Source of the DNA: Jannaschia sp. S6380
Lineage (GTDB): Bacteria; Pseudomonadota; Alphaproteobacteria; Rhodobacterales; Rhodobacteraceae
DNA length: 64,000 nt
Direction: 5' to 3'
NCBI RefSeq assembly: GCF_023015695.1
Contig: NZ_JALKAS010000002.1
Location: 516,501 to 580,500, forward strand
Part shown: positions 19,940 through 28,974 of the stretch, piece by piece
How the letters are laid out: every line of letters starts with the position of its first letter
Numbering within the stretch: the first letter of the stretch is position 1
Notes under the pieces: generated by a model
The model's database searches: none
The model's input: the letters and a program-made list of their open reading frames with translations, nothing else
Told to the model about the DNA's origin: nothing
Made by a program: the position numbers and the translations under genes

Positions 19940-21370
19940 ATGATCGCTGATCTGAACATCATCCTCCCCGAGGTCGTGCTCGCCGTCTACGCGATGGGGG
20001 CGCTGCTCGTGGCCGTCTATACCGGTCAGGACAAGCTCGCCCGGCCGCTGATCTGGCTCACCTCGCTGGTGCTGGCCATGACGGCTTTCTGGATCGCGGT
20101 CTCGCCCGAGGTGGGGACGGGGTTCAACGCGATGATCGTCAAGGACGGGTTCAGCCGCTTCGCGCAGGTCACGATCCTTCTGTCGGCGGCCATCGTCCTG
20201 CTGATGGGGCAGGACTACATGGAACGCGCCGGCCTGATGAAGTTCGAATATCCGCTGCTGATCACACTGTCGGTCATCGGCATGATGGTCATGGTCTCGG
20301 CCGGCAACCTGCTGACGCTCTACATGGGTCTGGAGTTGCAGTCGCTGTCGCTCTACGTGGTCGCGTCGATGCGGCGCGACAGCGTCAAGTCGACCGAGGC
20401 GGGGCTGAAATACTTCGTCCTCGGCGCGCTGTCGTCGGGCCTTCTGCTCTACGGCATCTCACTGACCTACGGCTATGCCGGGTCGACCGAGTTCGCCGCG
20501 GTCTACCTGGCCGCCACCGGCTCGACCTCGCTGGGCCTGCTGTTCGGCTTGGTCTTCATGATTTCGGGCCTGGCGTTCAAGATCAGCGCCGCGCCTTTTC
20601 ACATGTGGACGCCCGACGTCTATGAGGGCGCGCCGACGCCGGTCACCGCCTTCTTCGCCACCGCACCCAAGGTCGCGGCGCTGGGCATGTTCGCCCGAGT
20701 CACGCATGACGCGTTCGGTGGCGCGGTCGGCGACTGGCAGCAGATCCTGGTGGTACTGTCGGTGATGTCGATGTTCGTGGGCGCCATCGCCGCCATCGGC
20801 CAACGCGACATCAAGCGGCTGATGGCCTATTCCTCGATCGCGCATATGGGTTACGCCCTGATGGGTCTGGCGGCGGGTACGGTGGGCGGTGTGCAGGCCA
20901 TGCTGCTCTATACGGCGATCTACGTGGTGATGAATATCGGCACCTTCGCGTTCATCCTGTCGATGTCCCGCGAGGGGATGGAAGTGACGGACATCGCCTC
21001 ACTCAACCAGCTTTCGAAGGCACGGCCGGGGACGGCGCTGGCCATCCTCGTGTTGATGTTCAGCCTTGCGGGCATCCCGCCGATGGTCGGCTTCTTCGCC
21101 AAGCTCTACGTGCTGCAGGCGGCGGTCGATGCCGGGCTCGTCTGGTTGGCGATCCTGGGGGTCGTCGCGTCGGTGATCGGGGCATTCTACTATCTGCGGA
21201 TCGTGTATTTCATGTATTTCGGCGAAGGCGATCCCAAGCTGGACACTCATATGCCGGTGGCTCAGCTGGCGGCGCTCGTGGTCGCGGCCGGGATCATGGT
21301 CCTCGGCGTCGTGAACATGTTCGGTCTCGAGGGCATCGCCGCGGCCGCAGCAGCCACCCTTGTCAACTAG
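19940..21370 (+). CDS. nuoN: NADH-quinone oxidoreductase subunit N
   Basis: A 476-residue ND2-type antiporter-like subunit. [14 protein letters not shown] (helix 5, with the conserved glutamate), [20 protein letters not shown] and [17 protein letters not shown] are diagnostic. It is the last nuo gene. Its end overlaps the TTG start of birA by 11 bases, which keeps the downstream genes in the same transcript. Confidence 0.97.
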   Translation: MIADLNIILPEVVLAVYAMGALLVAVYTGQDKLARPLIWLTSLVLAMTAFWIAVSPEVGTGFNAMIVKDGFSRFAQVTILLSAAIVLLMGQDYMERAGLMKFEYPLLITLSVIGMMVMVSAGNLLTLYMGLELQSLSLYVVASMRRDSVKSTEAGLKYFVLGALSSGLLLYGISLTYGYAGSTEFAAVYLAATGSTSLGLLFGLVFMISGLAFKISAAPFHMWTPDVYEGAPTPVTAFFATAPKVAALGMFARVTHDAFGGAVGDWQQILVVLSVMSMFVGAIAAIGQRDIKRLMAYSSIAHMGYALMGLAAGTVGGVQAMLLYTAIYVVMNIGTFAFILSMSREGMEVTDIASLNQLSKARPGTALAILVLMFSLAGIPPMVGFFAKLYVLQAAVDAGLVWLAILGVVASVIGAFYYLRIVYFMYFGEGDPKLDTHMPVAQLAALVVAAGIMVLGVVNMFGLEGIAAAAAATLVN

Positions 21371-22115
21371 TCCCGCGTCCGCCTCTCCCTGGCCCGAGGG
21401 GGTGGAGCGCGTCGTGCTGGACGAGATCGACAGCACGTCGGTCGAGGCGGCCCGCCGCGCGCCGGCGCAGCCCACATGGGTCATGGCACGTCGTCAGACC
21501 ACGCCCCGTGGACGCCGCGGGCGTGCTTGGAGGATGGCGCCTGGCAACTTCGCCGCCTCCTTGGTCTGGCGGCCACAGGACGATCCGGCGGCGATGGCGC
21601 TGCGCAGCTTCATCGCGTCGCTGGCCTTGTCCGACGCGCTGATCGAGTTGGGGGTGCGGGGGCTTTCGCTCAAATGGCCCAACGATGTCCTGCTGGAGGG
21701 GCGTAAGCTGGCCGGAATCCTGCTCGAATGCCCCCGTCCGGGACTGCTCGTCCTCGGCATCGGCGTGAACCTCGTCGCCGCGCCGCAGCCCGCCGAGGTA
21801 GAACCGGGCGCCGTGGCGCCCGTCTCGCTCTTGGAAGCGTCCGGCCTCCGCCTGGCCCCCGAGGCGCTGCTGGACCGTCTCGCTCCGGCCTTCGCCGCGC
21901 GCGAGGCGCTGTTTCGCGCCGAAGGGTTCCCCGCCATCCGCGCCGCGTGGCTGGATCGCGCCGCCGGGCGGGGGCAACAGGTCACGGCCCGCACCATGTC
22001 CGAGACGATCGCGGGGCGTTTCGAGGACGTGGATGCCGACGGCAGGCTCGTCCTTCGGACGCCGTCCGGGGTGCGGCGGATCGCGGCCGGCGACGTCTTC
22101 TTCGGAGGGACCTGA
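21360..22115 (+). CDS. birA: Biotin--[acetyl-CoA-carboxylase] ligase
   Basis: 251 residues from a TTG start that overlaps the end of nuoN; the start is uncertain, but the conserved domain begins within 20 residues ([13 protein letters not shown]). Biotinyl-AMP site motifs are RGRRGRAW (about 40-47) and [18 protein letters not shown]. There is no N-terminal helix-turn-helix, so this is a monofunctional ligase without repressor activity. It attaches biotin to carboxylases such as AccB. The stop overlaps coaX by one base. Confidence 0.9.
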   Translation: MSTSPASASPWPEGVERVVLDEIDSTSVEAARRAPAQPTWVMARRQTTPRGRRGRAWRMAPGNFAASLVWRPQDDPAAMALRSFIASLALSDALIELGVRGLSLKWPNDVLLEGRKLAGILLECPRPGLLVLGIGVNLVAAPQPAEVEPGAVAPVSLLEASGLRLAPEALLDRLAPAFAAREALFRAEGFPAIRAAWLDRAAGRGQQVTARTMSETIAGRFEDVDADGRLVLRTPSGVRRIAAGDVFFGGT

Positions 22116-22888
22116 TGCTACTGACCATCGATTGCGGCAACACCAACACCGTCTTCGCCATCTGGGACGGCACCGCCTTCGCGGCCTCCTGGCGCTGCGC
22201 CACGCAGGCCACGCGGACGGCCGACGAATATTATACCTGGCTGCGCACCTTGATGGACCTGCACCGGATCGACGTGACGATCACCGATGTCATCGTGTCC
22301 TCGACCGTGCCGCGCGTCGTCTTCAACCTGCGCGTCCTCTGCGACCGCTATTTCGGCACGCGGCCTTACGTCGTCGGCAAGCCGGACACGCGGCTTCCGG
22401 TCGACGTGCGCGTCGATGCGGGCACGCAGGTCGGGCCGGACAGGCTTGTAAATACCGTCGCGGGGTGGGACAGGCACGGCGGCAACCTGATCGTCGTCGA
22501 TTTCGGCACCGCGACCACCTTCGACGTGGTCGACCATGACGGCGCCTATGTCGGCGGGGTGATCGCACCCGGCGTGAACCTCTCGCTGGAAGCCCTGCAT
22601 ATGGCCGCCGCGGCCCTGCCGCATGTCGACATCACGCAACCGCAGCGGGTGGTGGGAACCAACACCGTTACTTGCATGCAATCGGGCATCTTCTGGGGCT
22701 ACGTGGGCCTTATCAAGGAAGTGTCCGCCCGTATCCGCGCAGAGCGCGCGCGCACGATGAAAGTCGTGGCAACCGGGGGCCTCGCGCCCCTGTTCCAACA
22801 GGCCGAGACGCTGTTCGACGCCTATGACGATGACCTCACGATGCACGGCCTGACCGTCATCCACAGATACAACAAGGAAAACGCATGA
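22115..22888 (+). CDS. coaX: Type III pantothenate kinase
   Basis: 257 residues. The ASKHA-fold phosphate motif TIDCGNTNTVFAIWDG is at the N-terminus, DTRLPVDVRVDAGTQVGPDR and VVDFGTATTFDVV (second phosphate motif) follow, and GGVIAPGVNLSLEALH closes the active site. It phosphorylates pantothenate in the first step of CoA synthesis; CoaX enzymes depend on a monovalent cation and resist CoA feedback. The start uses TGATG with birA and the stop overlaps rnj by four bases. Confidence 0.94.
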   Translation: MLLTIDCGNTNTVFAIWDGTAFAASWRCATQATRTADEYYTWLRTLMDLHRIDVTITDVIVSSTVPRVVFNLRVLCDRYFGTRPYVVGKPDTRLPVDVRVDAGTQVGPDRLVNTVAGWDRHGGNLIVVDFGTATTFDVVDHDGAYVGGVIAPGVNLSLEALHMAAAALPHVDITQPQRVVGTNTVTCMQSGIFWGYVGLIKEVSARIRAERARTMKVVATGGLAPLFQQAETLFDAYDDDLTMHGLTVIHRYNKENA

Positions 22889-24564
22889 GCGCCAAGCGCG
22901 AGCGGTTGATCTACCTCCCCCTGGGCGGGGCGGGCGAGATCGGAATGAACGCCTATGTCTACGGCTACGGCCCCGAGGGAAAGGAACGCCTGATCCTCGT
23001 CGATCTCGGGATTGCCTTCCCGGACATGGACACCACCCCCGGCGTGGACATCATCCTGCCGGACATCTCATGGCTGCTGGCCAACCTGAACCGGCTGGAA
23101 GCGGTGTTCATCACCCATGGCCACGAAGACCACCTGGGGGGTGTCGGCCACCTTTATCCACAACTGAAGAAGCCGATCCACGCGCGCAAGTTCACCGCGA
23201 ACCTCGCCCGTCGCAAGCTGCAGGAGAAGGGTCAGGACCCGAAGGCCGTCGTGACCGCCGAACCCTTCCCCGCCATGATCGACGCCGGCCCCTTCAAGGT
23301 GGGCTTTCTGCCGGTGTCCCACTCGATCCCGGAATCGGGCGCGCTTGTGATCGACACGCCGGCCGGCCGCATCATCCATACCGGCGACTTCAAGATCGAC
23401 CGCGCGCCGGTCGTGGGCGAGGCGTTCGACGCCGACCTCTGGGCCGAGGCGTCGAAGCCCGGCGTTCGTGCGCTCGTCTGCGATTCCACCAACGTGTTCT
23501 CCAAGCACGAAGGCCGGTCGGAATCCGAAGTCGCGCCGAACCTGATCCCGCTGGTGGCCTCCGCCAAGGGCATGTTTGTCGCCACGACCTTCGCGTCGAA
23601 CGTCGCGCGCCTGAAGTCGCTGGCCGATGCCGGCGTCGCGGCGGGCCGCTCGATCTGCCTGATGGGCCGGGCCATGCGCCGCATGACCGAAGCCGCGGTC
23701 GAGGAGGGGATCCTAACCGACTTCCCCCGGACCATATCGCCCGAGGACGCGGCCAGCCTGCCGCGCGAGAACCTGATGCTGATCGTCACCGGCAGCCAAG
23801 GGGAGCGCCGCGCCGCCTCCGCGCAACTCAGCCGTGGCAAGTATTTCGGGATGGAGCTGAAGGACGGCGACACGTTCCTCTTCTCCTCCAAGACGATCCC
23901 CGGAAACGAGAAGGACGTCGCCCGGATCATGAACAACCTGTCCGAACTGGGCGTGGATGTCGTGACCGACGAGGATGGCCTCTACCACGTTTCGGGCCAT
24001 GCCAATCGCCCGGACCTGGAGACCGTGCACCGCATCGTCGATCCGCAGATCGTCATCCCGATGCATGGCGAACACCGCCACCTGCGCGAACATGCCAAGC
24101 TCGCCGAAGCCACGGGCCGGATCGGTGTGGTCGCACCGAACGGAACCATGCTGGAGCTGTCGGGCAACCAGCCGAAGGTTGTCGACCATGTCGAGACCGG
24201 GCGCACCTATCTCGACGGCTCGGCCCTGGTCGGGCAGTTCGACGGGGTGGTGCGCGATCGCATCCGCATGGCGCTGAACGGCCATGTGGTGGTGGCCGTC
24301 ATGGTCGACGACGATGACCAGATCCTGGAGGATACCTGGGTCGACATTCGCGGCCTGCCCGAACTCGCGCGCGGCTCCGCCTCCCTCGCGTCGATGATGG
24401 AGGAGCATCTGGCCGGCCAGTTGGCCCGCGCCGATACGCGCACGGCCGGTGATGACGAAAAGCTGGAGGATCTGATCGTGAAGGGCGTCCGAAAGGTGGC
24501 CCAGGACGAGGTCGGAAAACGACCCGAGGTCACGGTACTCATCACGCGCCTGACTGCGGAATGA
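22885..24564 (+). CDS. rnj: Ribonuclease J family protein
   Basis: 559 residues. It is a beta-CASP metallo-beta-lactamase with zinc motif THGHEDHLGG (about 72-81), the SHSIPES segment (about 143-149) and the C-terminal beta-CASP HVSGHANRPDLE and MHGEHRHL motifs. The C-terminal domain (about 450-559) matches RNase J. It combines endonuclease and 5'-3' exonuclease activity in RNA maturation and decay. The nuo-birA-coaX-rnj order is typical of Rhodobacterales. Confidence 0.93.
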   Translation: MSAKRERLIYLPLGGAGEIGMNAYVYGYGPEGKERLILVDLGIAFPDMDTTPGVDIILPDISWLLANLNRLEAVFITHGHEDHLGGVGHLYPQLKKPIHARKFTANLARRKLQEKGQDPKAVVTAEPFPAMIDAGPFKVGFLPVSHSIPESGALVIDTPAGRIIHTGDFKIDRAPVVGEAFDADLWAEASKPGVRALVCDSTNVFSKHEGRSESEVAPNLIPLVASAKGMFVATTFASNVARLKSLADAGVAAGRSICLMGRAMRRMTEAAVEEGILTDFPRTISPEDAASLPRENLMLIVTGSQGERRAASAQLSRGKYFGMELKDGDTFLFSSKTIPGNEKDVARIMNNLSELGVDVVTDEDGLYHVSGHANRPDLETVHRIVDPQIVIPMHGEHRHLREHAKLAEATGRIGVVAPNGTMLELSGNQPKVVDHVETGRTYLDGSALVGQFDGVVRDRIRMALNGHVVVAVMVDDDDQILEDTWVDIRGLPELARGSASLASMMEEHLAGQLARADTRTAGDDEKLEDLIVKGVRKVAQDEVGKRPEVTVLITRLTAE

Positions 24565-24647
24565 CCGAATGACCACGACGTGGCGTCAACCGGAGAATTC
24601 TCGGGAACCGTGTTGAATCACAAGTGGTTGGGTCGTGGATACCGTGA

Positions 24648-24755
24648 CCGTTCCGGCCGACCCCATGCGGGTTTTTGTTTGCCGGTCAGGGGCGGAGGTC
24701 GGCATTTCGCGGCCTGACGGCATCGGGCCGGTCCCTTCGGGGGCCGGCCCTTTCT
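24648..24755 (+). ncRNA. Candidate small RNA between rnj and fdhA
   Basis: TTGAAT (24613-24618), a 17-base spacer and TGGATA (24636-24641) resemble a promoter inside the 200-base gap after rnj. About 100 bases later is a near-ideal terminator. In between, ACCC-loop-GGGT is followed by TTTTTGTTT, and GCCGGTCAGG pairs with CCTGACGGC (one bulge). Such a unit would give a structured transcript of about 100 nt. The alternative is simply the 3' UTR of the nuo/rnj transcript. No known RNA family was recognised. Confidence 0.25.
24725..24755 (+). terminator. Rho-independent terminator after rnj
   Basis: An 11-bp GC-rich stem (24725-24735 with 24740-24750, one G-U pair) closed by a TTCG tetraloop and followed by TTTCT. 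The T-run is on the + strand, so it ends the nuo-birA-coaX-rnj (or sRNA) transcript; it also separates it from the convergent fdhA. Confidence 0.85.
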
Positions 24756-24766
24756 GATCGATGCGC

Positions 24767-27526
24767 CTATTCCGCCGCGACGGGACTGGCGGGTTCGACC
24801 TTTACGGCCGAGAACTTGAATTCCGGGATCTTGCCGAACGGGTCGAGCGCCGGGTTCGTCAGAAGGTTCGCCGCCGCCTCGACATAGGCGAAGGGCAGGA
24901 ACACCATGTCCGGCGCGATCGCCCGGTCCGCCCGTGCCATCAAGGTCACCGTGCCCCGCCGCGTCGTCAGGCGCACATGCCCGCCCGGTGCCACGCCCAT
25001 CCGCCGCAAGGTGGCCGGGTGCAGCGAGCAATTCGCCTCCGGCTCCACCGCATCCAAGACCCTGGACCGCCGCGTCATCGACCCGGTGTGCCAATGCTCC
25101 AACTGCCGCCCCGTTGTCAGGATCATCGGATAGTCCGCATCCGGCACCTCGTCGGGCGGAACCACGTCGGCGGGCGTAAACTTCGCGCGCCCCTCGGGCC
25201 TCGGGAACCGGTCGCCGAACACGATCGGCTGGCCCGGATCCTCGGGCGAGAGCGACGGATAGGTCACCGCGCCCTCGCGCTCCAGCCGGTCCCAGGTGAT
25301 GTTGTCGAGCGACGGCATGACCTGCTTCATCTCGGCGAAGACGTGCTTCGGATGGGCATAGCGCCAGTCGAGGCCGCAGCGCCAGGCCAGCTCCGCCGTG
25401 ATCCGCCAATCTTCCCGCGCGTCGCCCGGCGGCGGCACGGCGGGGCGCCCCATCTGCACCTGCCGGTTGGTGTTGGTCACCGTCCCCGTCTTCTCCGCAA
25501 AGGCCGCGGCGGGCAGGATCACGTCAGCGTAATTCGCCGTCTCGGTCAGAAAGATGTCCTGCACCACCAGATGATCCAACGCCGCCAATGCCTCGCGCGC
25601 GTGGTCCACATCCGGGTCCGACATGGCCGGGTTCTCGCCCAGGATGTACATCGCCCGGATGTCGCCCGCATGGACGGCGTCCAGGATCTCCGTCACCGTC
25701 AGGCCCTTCTCGGCCAGCGGCTCGGACCCCCAGAGCGCCGCGTATTTCGCCCGCACGTCGTCCGACAGGACGCTGGCGTAGTCCGGCAGGAACATCGGGA
25801 TCAGCCCCGCATCCGACGCGCCCTGCACGTTGTTCTGCCCGCGCAGCGGATGCAGGCCCGATCCCGGACGCCCGATCTGGCCCGTCATCAGGGCAAGGCT
25901 GATCAGACAGCGCGAATTGTCCGTCCCGTGGATATGCTGGCTGATCCCCATGCCCCAGAAGATCATCGCGGATTTCGCGCCCGCGAAGGTCCGCGCGACG
26001 TCGCGCACGACATCCGCCGGGATCCCGGTCAGCCCCTCGACCGTCTCGGGCGCGAAGCCACGCAGATGTTCGCGCTGCGCCGCCCAGTTCTCGGTCATCG
26101 CCTCGATATATTGCCGGTCGGTCAGGCCCTCCTCGGCGATCACGTGCATGATCGAATTGAGCAGCGCCACGTCCGCCCCCGGCCGGAATTGCAGCATGTG
26201 GCTGGCATGCCGCCGCAGGCCCACGCCGCGAGGGTCCATCACGATCAGCTTGCCGCCGCGCTTGGCGAACTGCTTGAAGTAGGTCGCGGCGACGGGATGG
26301 TTCTCGACCGGGTTGGCGCCGATGACGATGGCGACGTCGGCATTCTCGATCTCGTTGAAGGTCGCGGTGACGGCGCCCGATCCGACGTTCTCCAGAAGGG
26401 CCGCGACTGACGAGGCGTGGCAGAGCCGCGTGCAGTGGTCGACGTTGTTGTGCCCGAAGCCCTGCCGGATGAACTTCTGGAACAGGTACGCCTCCTCGTT
26501 CGAACACTTGGCCGACCCGAACCCGGCCACTTCGCGCCCCCGGCCGCGCAATCCGCCCGCCGCCACGTCCAGCGCCTCGTCCCAGCTCGCCTCGCGGAAC
26601 ACATTGCCCCAATCGCCCGGATCGACGTTCAACCCTTTCGGCGGCGCGTCCTCGCGGCGGATCAACGGCACGGTCAGGCGGTGCGGGTGGTGGATGTAGT
26701 CGAACCCGAACCGCCCCTTGACGCAAAGCCGCCCCTCGTTCGCCGGTCCGTCGATCCCGTCCACCTTGACGATGCGGTCGCCCTTCGCCTTCAGCGACAC
26801 TTGGCACCCCACGCCGCAGAACGGGCAGATGCTCTTCGTTTCCCGGTCCCAATCGGCGCTGTCGCCAACTTGCGCGGCGTCCACCATCGTCGCCGGCATC
26901 AGCGCCCCCGTCGGACAGGCCTGCACGCATTCGCCGCAGGCGACGCAGGTGCTCTCGCCCATCGGGTCGTCGAAATCGAAGACGGGATAGGCGTCGTGCC
27001 CCCGGCCCGCCATGCCGATCACGTCGTTGACCTGCACCTCGCGACAGGCCCGCACGCAGAGGCCGCACTGGATGCAGGCATCCAGGTTGACCCGCATCGC
27101 GACATGGCTGTCGTCCAGAAGCGGGATGCGCCCGGCCTCCAGCGTCGGCAGGCGGCTTTCGCCCGCGCCGACCGCATCGGCCATGTCCCACAGATGCGAC
27201 GACCGGTCATGCGCCGCGTCCCGCTCCGGCTGGTCGGCCAGAAGCATCTCGACCACCATCTTGCGCGCGCCCTTCGCCTGCGCGCTGTCGGTCGTGACCA
27301 CCATGCCCTCGGCCGGTTCGCGGATGCAGGACGCGGCCAGCACGCGCTCCCCCTCGATCTCCACCATGCAGGCGCGGCAATTGCCGTCGGGGCGATAGCC
27401 CGGCGCCGGCTTGTGACACAGATGCGGGATCACCAGGCCGCGCCCGTTCGCCACCTCCCAGATCGTCTGGCCGGGCTGCGCCGCGACCGTCTCGCCGTCG
27501 AGCGTGAATGTGATCGCGTCGGACAT
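24767..27526 (-). CDS. fdhA: Formate dehydrogenase alpha subunit (NAD-dependent type)
   Basis: 919 residues. The NuoG-like N-terminus carries a [2Fe-2S] motif (CHKPAPGYRPDGNCRAC), then two ferredoxin-type clusters (CIQCGLCVRAC and CVACGECVQACP). The molybdopterin domain opens with CPFCGVGC. The active-site ligand is cysteine in DHCTRLCHASSV (about residue 367), where some homologues have selenocysteine. It oxidises formate to CO2, probably for NADH or as part of C1 metabolism. No beta/gamma (NuoF/E-like) or maturation gene (fdhD) is adjacent, so partners must lie elsewhere. The start has GGAGG about 8 bases upstream. Confidence 0.88.
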   Translation of the reverse strand: MSDAITFTLDGETVAAQPGQTIWEVANGRGLVIPHLCHKPAPGYRPDGNCRACMVEIEGERVLAASCIREPAEGMVVTTDSAQAKGARKMVVEMLLADQPERDAAHDRSSHLWDMADAVGAGESRLPTLEAGRIPLLDDSHVAMRVNLDACIQCGLCVRACREVQVNDVIGMAGRGHDAYPVFDFDDPMGESTCVACGECVQACPTGALMPATMVDAAQVGDSADWDRETKSICPFCGVGCQVSLKAKGDRIVKVDGIDGPANEGRLCVKGRFGFDYIHHPHRLTVPLIRREDAPPKGLNVDPGDWGNVFREASWDEALDVAAGGLRGRGREVAGFGSAKCSNEEAYLFQKFIRQGFGHNNVDHCTRLCHASSVAALLENVGSGAVTATFNEIENADVAIVIGANPVENHPVAATYFKQFAKRGGKLIVMDPRGVGLRRHASHMLQFRPGADVALLNSIMHVIAEEGLTDRQYIEAMTENWAAQREHLRGFAPETVEGLTGIPADVVRDVARTFAGAKSAMIFWGMGISQHIHGTDNSRCLISLALMTGQIGRPGSGLHPLRGQNNVQGASDAGLIPMFLPDYASVLSDDVRAKYAALWGSEPLAEKGLTVTEILDAVHAGDIRAMYILGENPAMSDPDVDHAREALAALDHLVVQDIFLTETANYADVILPAAAFAEKTGTVTNTNRQVQMGRPAVPPPGDAREDWRITAELAWRCGLDWRYAHPKHVFAEMKQVMPSLDNITWDRLEREGAVTYPSLSPEDPGQPIVFGDRFPRPEGRAKFTPADVVPPDEVPDADYPMILTTGRQLEHWHTGSMTRRSRVLDAVEPEANCSLHPATLRRMGVAPGGHVRLTTRRGTVTLMARADRAIAPDMVFLPFAYVEAAANLLTNPALDPFGKIPEFKFSAVKVEPASPVAAE

Positions 27527-27671
27527 GCGTGCCTCCGTTTCGCCGAAGACTAGAACCCCGGGCGCCCGTCCGAAAGCCCGCCCGCGACGCCGCGCGGGCG
27601 CGAAACGACGATCCGTTTCTCCGCTTCGAAAATATCCCGTGGGGGCGGAGGGCCGGGGCCCTGCGCCGATC

Positions 27672-28412
27672 TCAGCCCGTGCGCGCCATCATCCCGTACC
27701 AGAGCCAGTCCGGCAGGAATTGCCCGCCGCGGAACAGCAAGGAAAACACCGTCGGAAAGCTGAGCTTGAAGCGGTCGGTGCACATCAACTCGAACATCTG
27801 CTGGGCCGCCGCCTCGGGCGTCATCAGGAACGGCATGTCGAAATCGTTCTTCTCGGTCAGCCGGGTCTCGATGAAGCCGGGATTGGCCACCTGCACCGTC
27901 ACGCCGGTCTTGCGCAGGTCCGCGTGCATTCCTTCGGCCAACCACATCACGCCGGCCTTCGACGCGCCGTAGCCCGTCGCCCCCGGCAGGCCGCGGAACC
28001 CCGACAACGATCCGGTCAGCACGATGTGGCCCTCGTCCCGCGCCACCATGTCGCCGATCACCGCGCCGACCGCGCGGGCCGCACCGGTGAAATTGACGTC
28101 GCACATCGCCTCGACCTGTTCGGCGTTCCAATCCTGCGCCGCCTGCGGCCAGTACACGCCCGCCAGGAACACCATCCCGTCGATCCGGCCCGCCGCCTTC
28201 GCCGCCGCCTCGACCGACGCGCGGTCGGACACGTCGCAGGGCACCACCTCCGACCGGCCCGGCAGACCCGCGGCCACTTTCGCCAGCTTGTCCTCGGACC
28301 GCGCCGAGAGGATCACGACCGCGCCCGCCGCCGAGAGCTTGCGCGCCAGCGCCGCGCCCAGCCCCTCCGAGGCGCCGACCAGCCAATACCGCTTTCCCGT
28401 CCAGTCACGCAT
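27672..28412 (-). CDS. SDR family NAD(P)-dependent oxidoreductase
   Basis: 246 residues, classical short-chain dehydrogenase: nucleotide motif VGASEGLGAAL (about 12-22), NxxG-equivalent FLAGVY, catalytic serine in LTGSLSG and YGASK (about 150-154). It is the last gene of a five-gene overlapping operon, sharing 8 bases with the DUF3833 gene. In Rhodobacter sphaeroides an SDR gene stands in the equivalent RpoE-controlled operon, as I recall. Substrate unknown; a lipid-type substrate is plausible from context. Confidence 0.82.
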   Translation of the reverse strand: MRDWTGKRYWLVGASEGLGAALARKLSAAGAVVILSARSEDKLAKVAAGLPGRSEVVPCDVSDRASVEAAAKAAGRIDGMVFLAGVYWPQAAQDWNAEQVEAMCDVNFTGAARAVGAVIGDMVARDEGHIVLTGSLSGFRGLPGATGYGASKAGVMWLAEGMHADLRKTGVTVQVANPGFIETRLTEKNDFDMPFLMTPEAAAQQMFELMCTDRFKLSFPTVFSLLFRGGQFLPDWLWYGMMARTG

Positions 28413-28974
28413 CCTCGTCCTCCTCGGGGCGCATCACGCAAAACAACTCCGCCACCATGATCCCGTATTTTCGGAACTGGCTGCGGTTCAGGATCGTGCC
28501 ATCCTGTTGAAGGTACATCCAATCGACCGCATCCAGGACATGGCCGCCATTCTCCTTCGGCAGGCGGATCTGGTAGGTCAGCCGAAGCGCATTCCCGGCA
28601 AGCTGGCCGTGGCCGGCCTCGGGCACGTCGTCGGCCTCGGCGCGCAAGGATCCGTCCTGACCGATGGTCAGCCGCCACTGACGGGTTTGCGTGCTGCCGT
28701 CATCATAGGTGAAGTTCTCGTCCATGATGCCGTTTGGTCCGTTCCAGCTCGTGTGCATCCTCGCCTTGAAACGCGAAGAGACGCGTCCCAGCGGCCCGAA
28801 GATCGTCCCGGTGCAATCCATGGGGCCAGACAACCGGGTCGGCAGGTCGAAAGCCGGTTGCAGCGCACGGTGATCGCGCACCTTCTGCGACGGAAACCCC
28901 GCGACCCGCTGCACGAGCACGAGGCCGAGAAGCGTGGCGAGAACCCCGAGCGCGAACGAAAGCAGAAGGGTCAT
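28405..28974 (-). CDS. DUF3833 family protein
   Basis: 189 residues from an ATG overlapping the MFS gene stop by four bases. One N-terminal transmembrane segment (MTLLLSFALGVLATLLGLVL, residues 1-20) is followed by a beta-rich domain with GTIFGPLGRVSSRF and the DDGSTQTRQW stretch, typical of DUF3833 and lipocalin-like in prediction. It is probably periplasmic or membrane-anchored. It belongs to the RpoE-linked operon; function unknown. Confidence 0.78.
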   Translation of the reverse strand: MTLLLSFALGVLATLLGLVLVQRVAGFPSQKVRDHRALQPAFDLPTRLSGPMDCTGTIFGPLGRVSSRFKARMHTSWNGPNGIMDENFTYDDGSTQTRQWRLTIGQDGSLRAEADDVPEAGHGQLAGNALRLTYQIRLPKENGGHVLDAVDWMYLQQDGTILNRSQFRKYGIMVAELFCVMRPEEDEDA

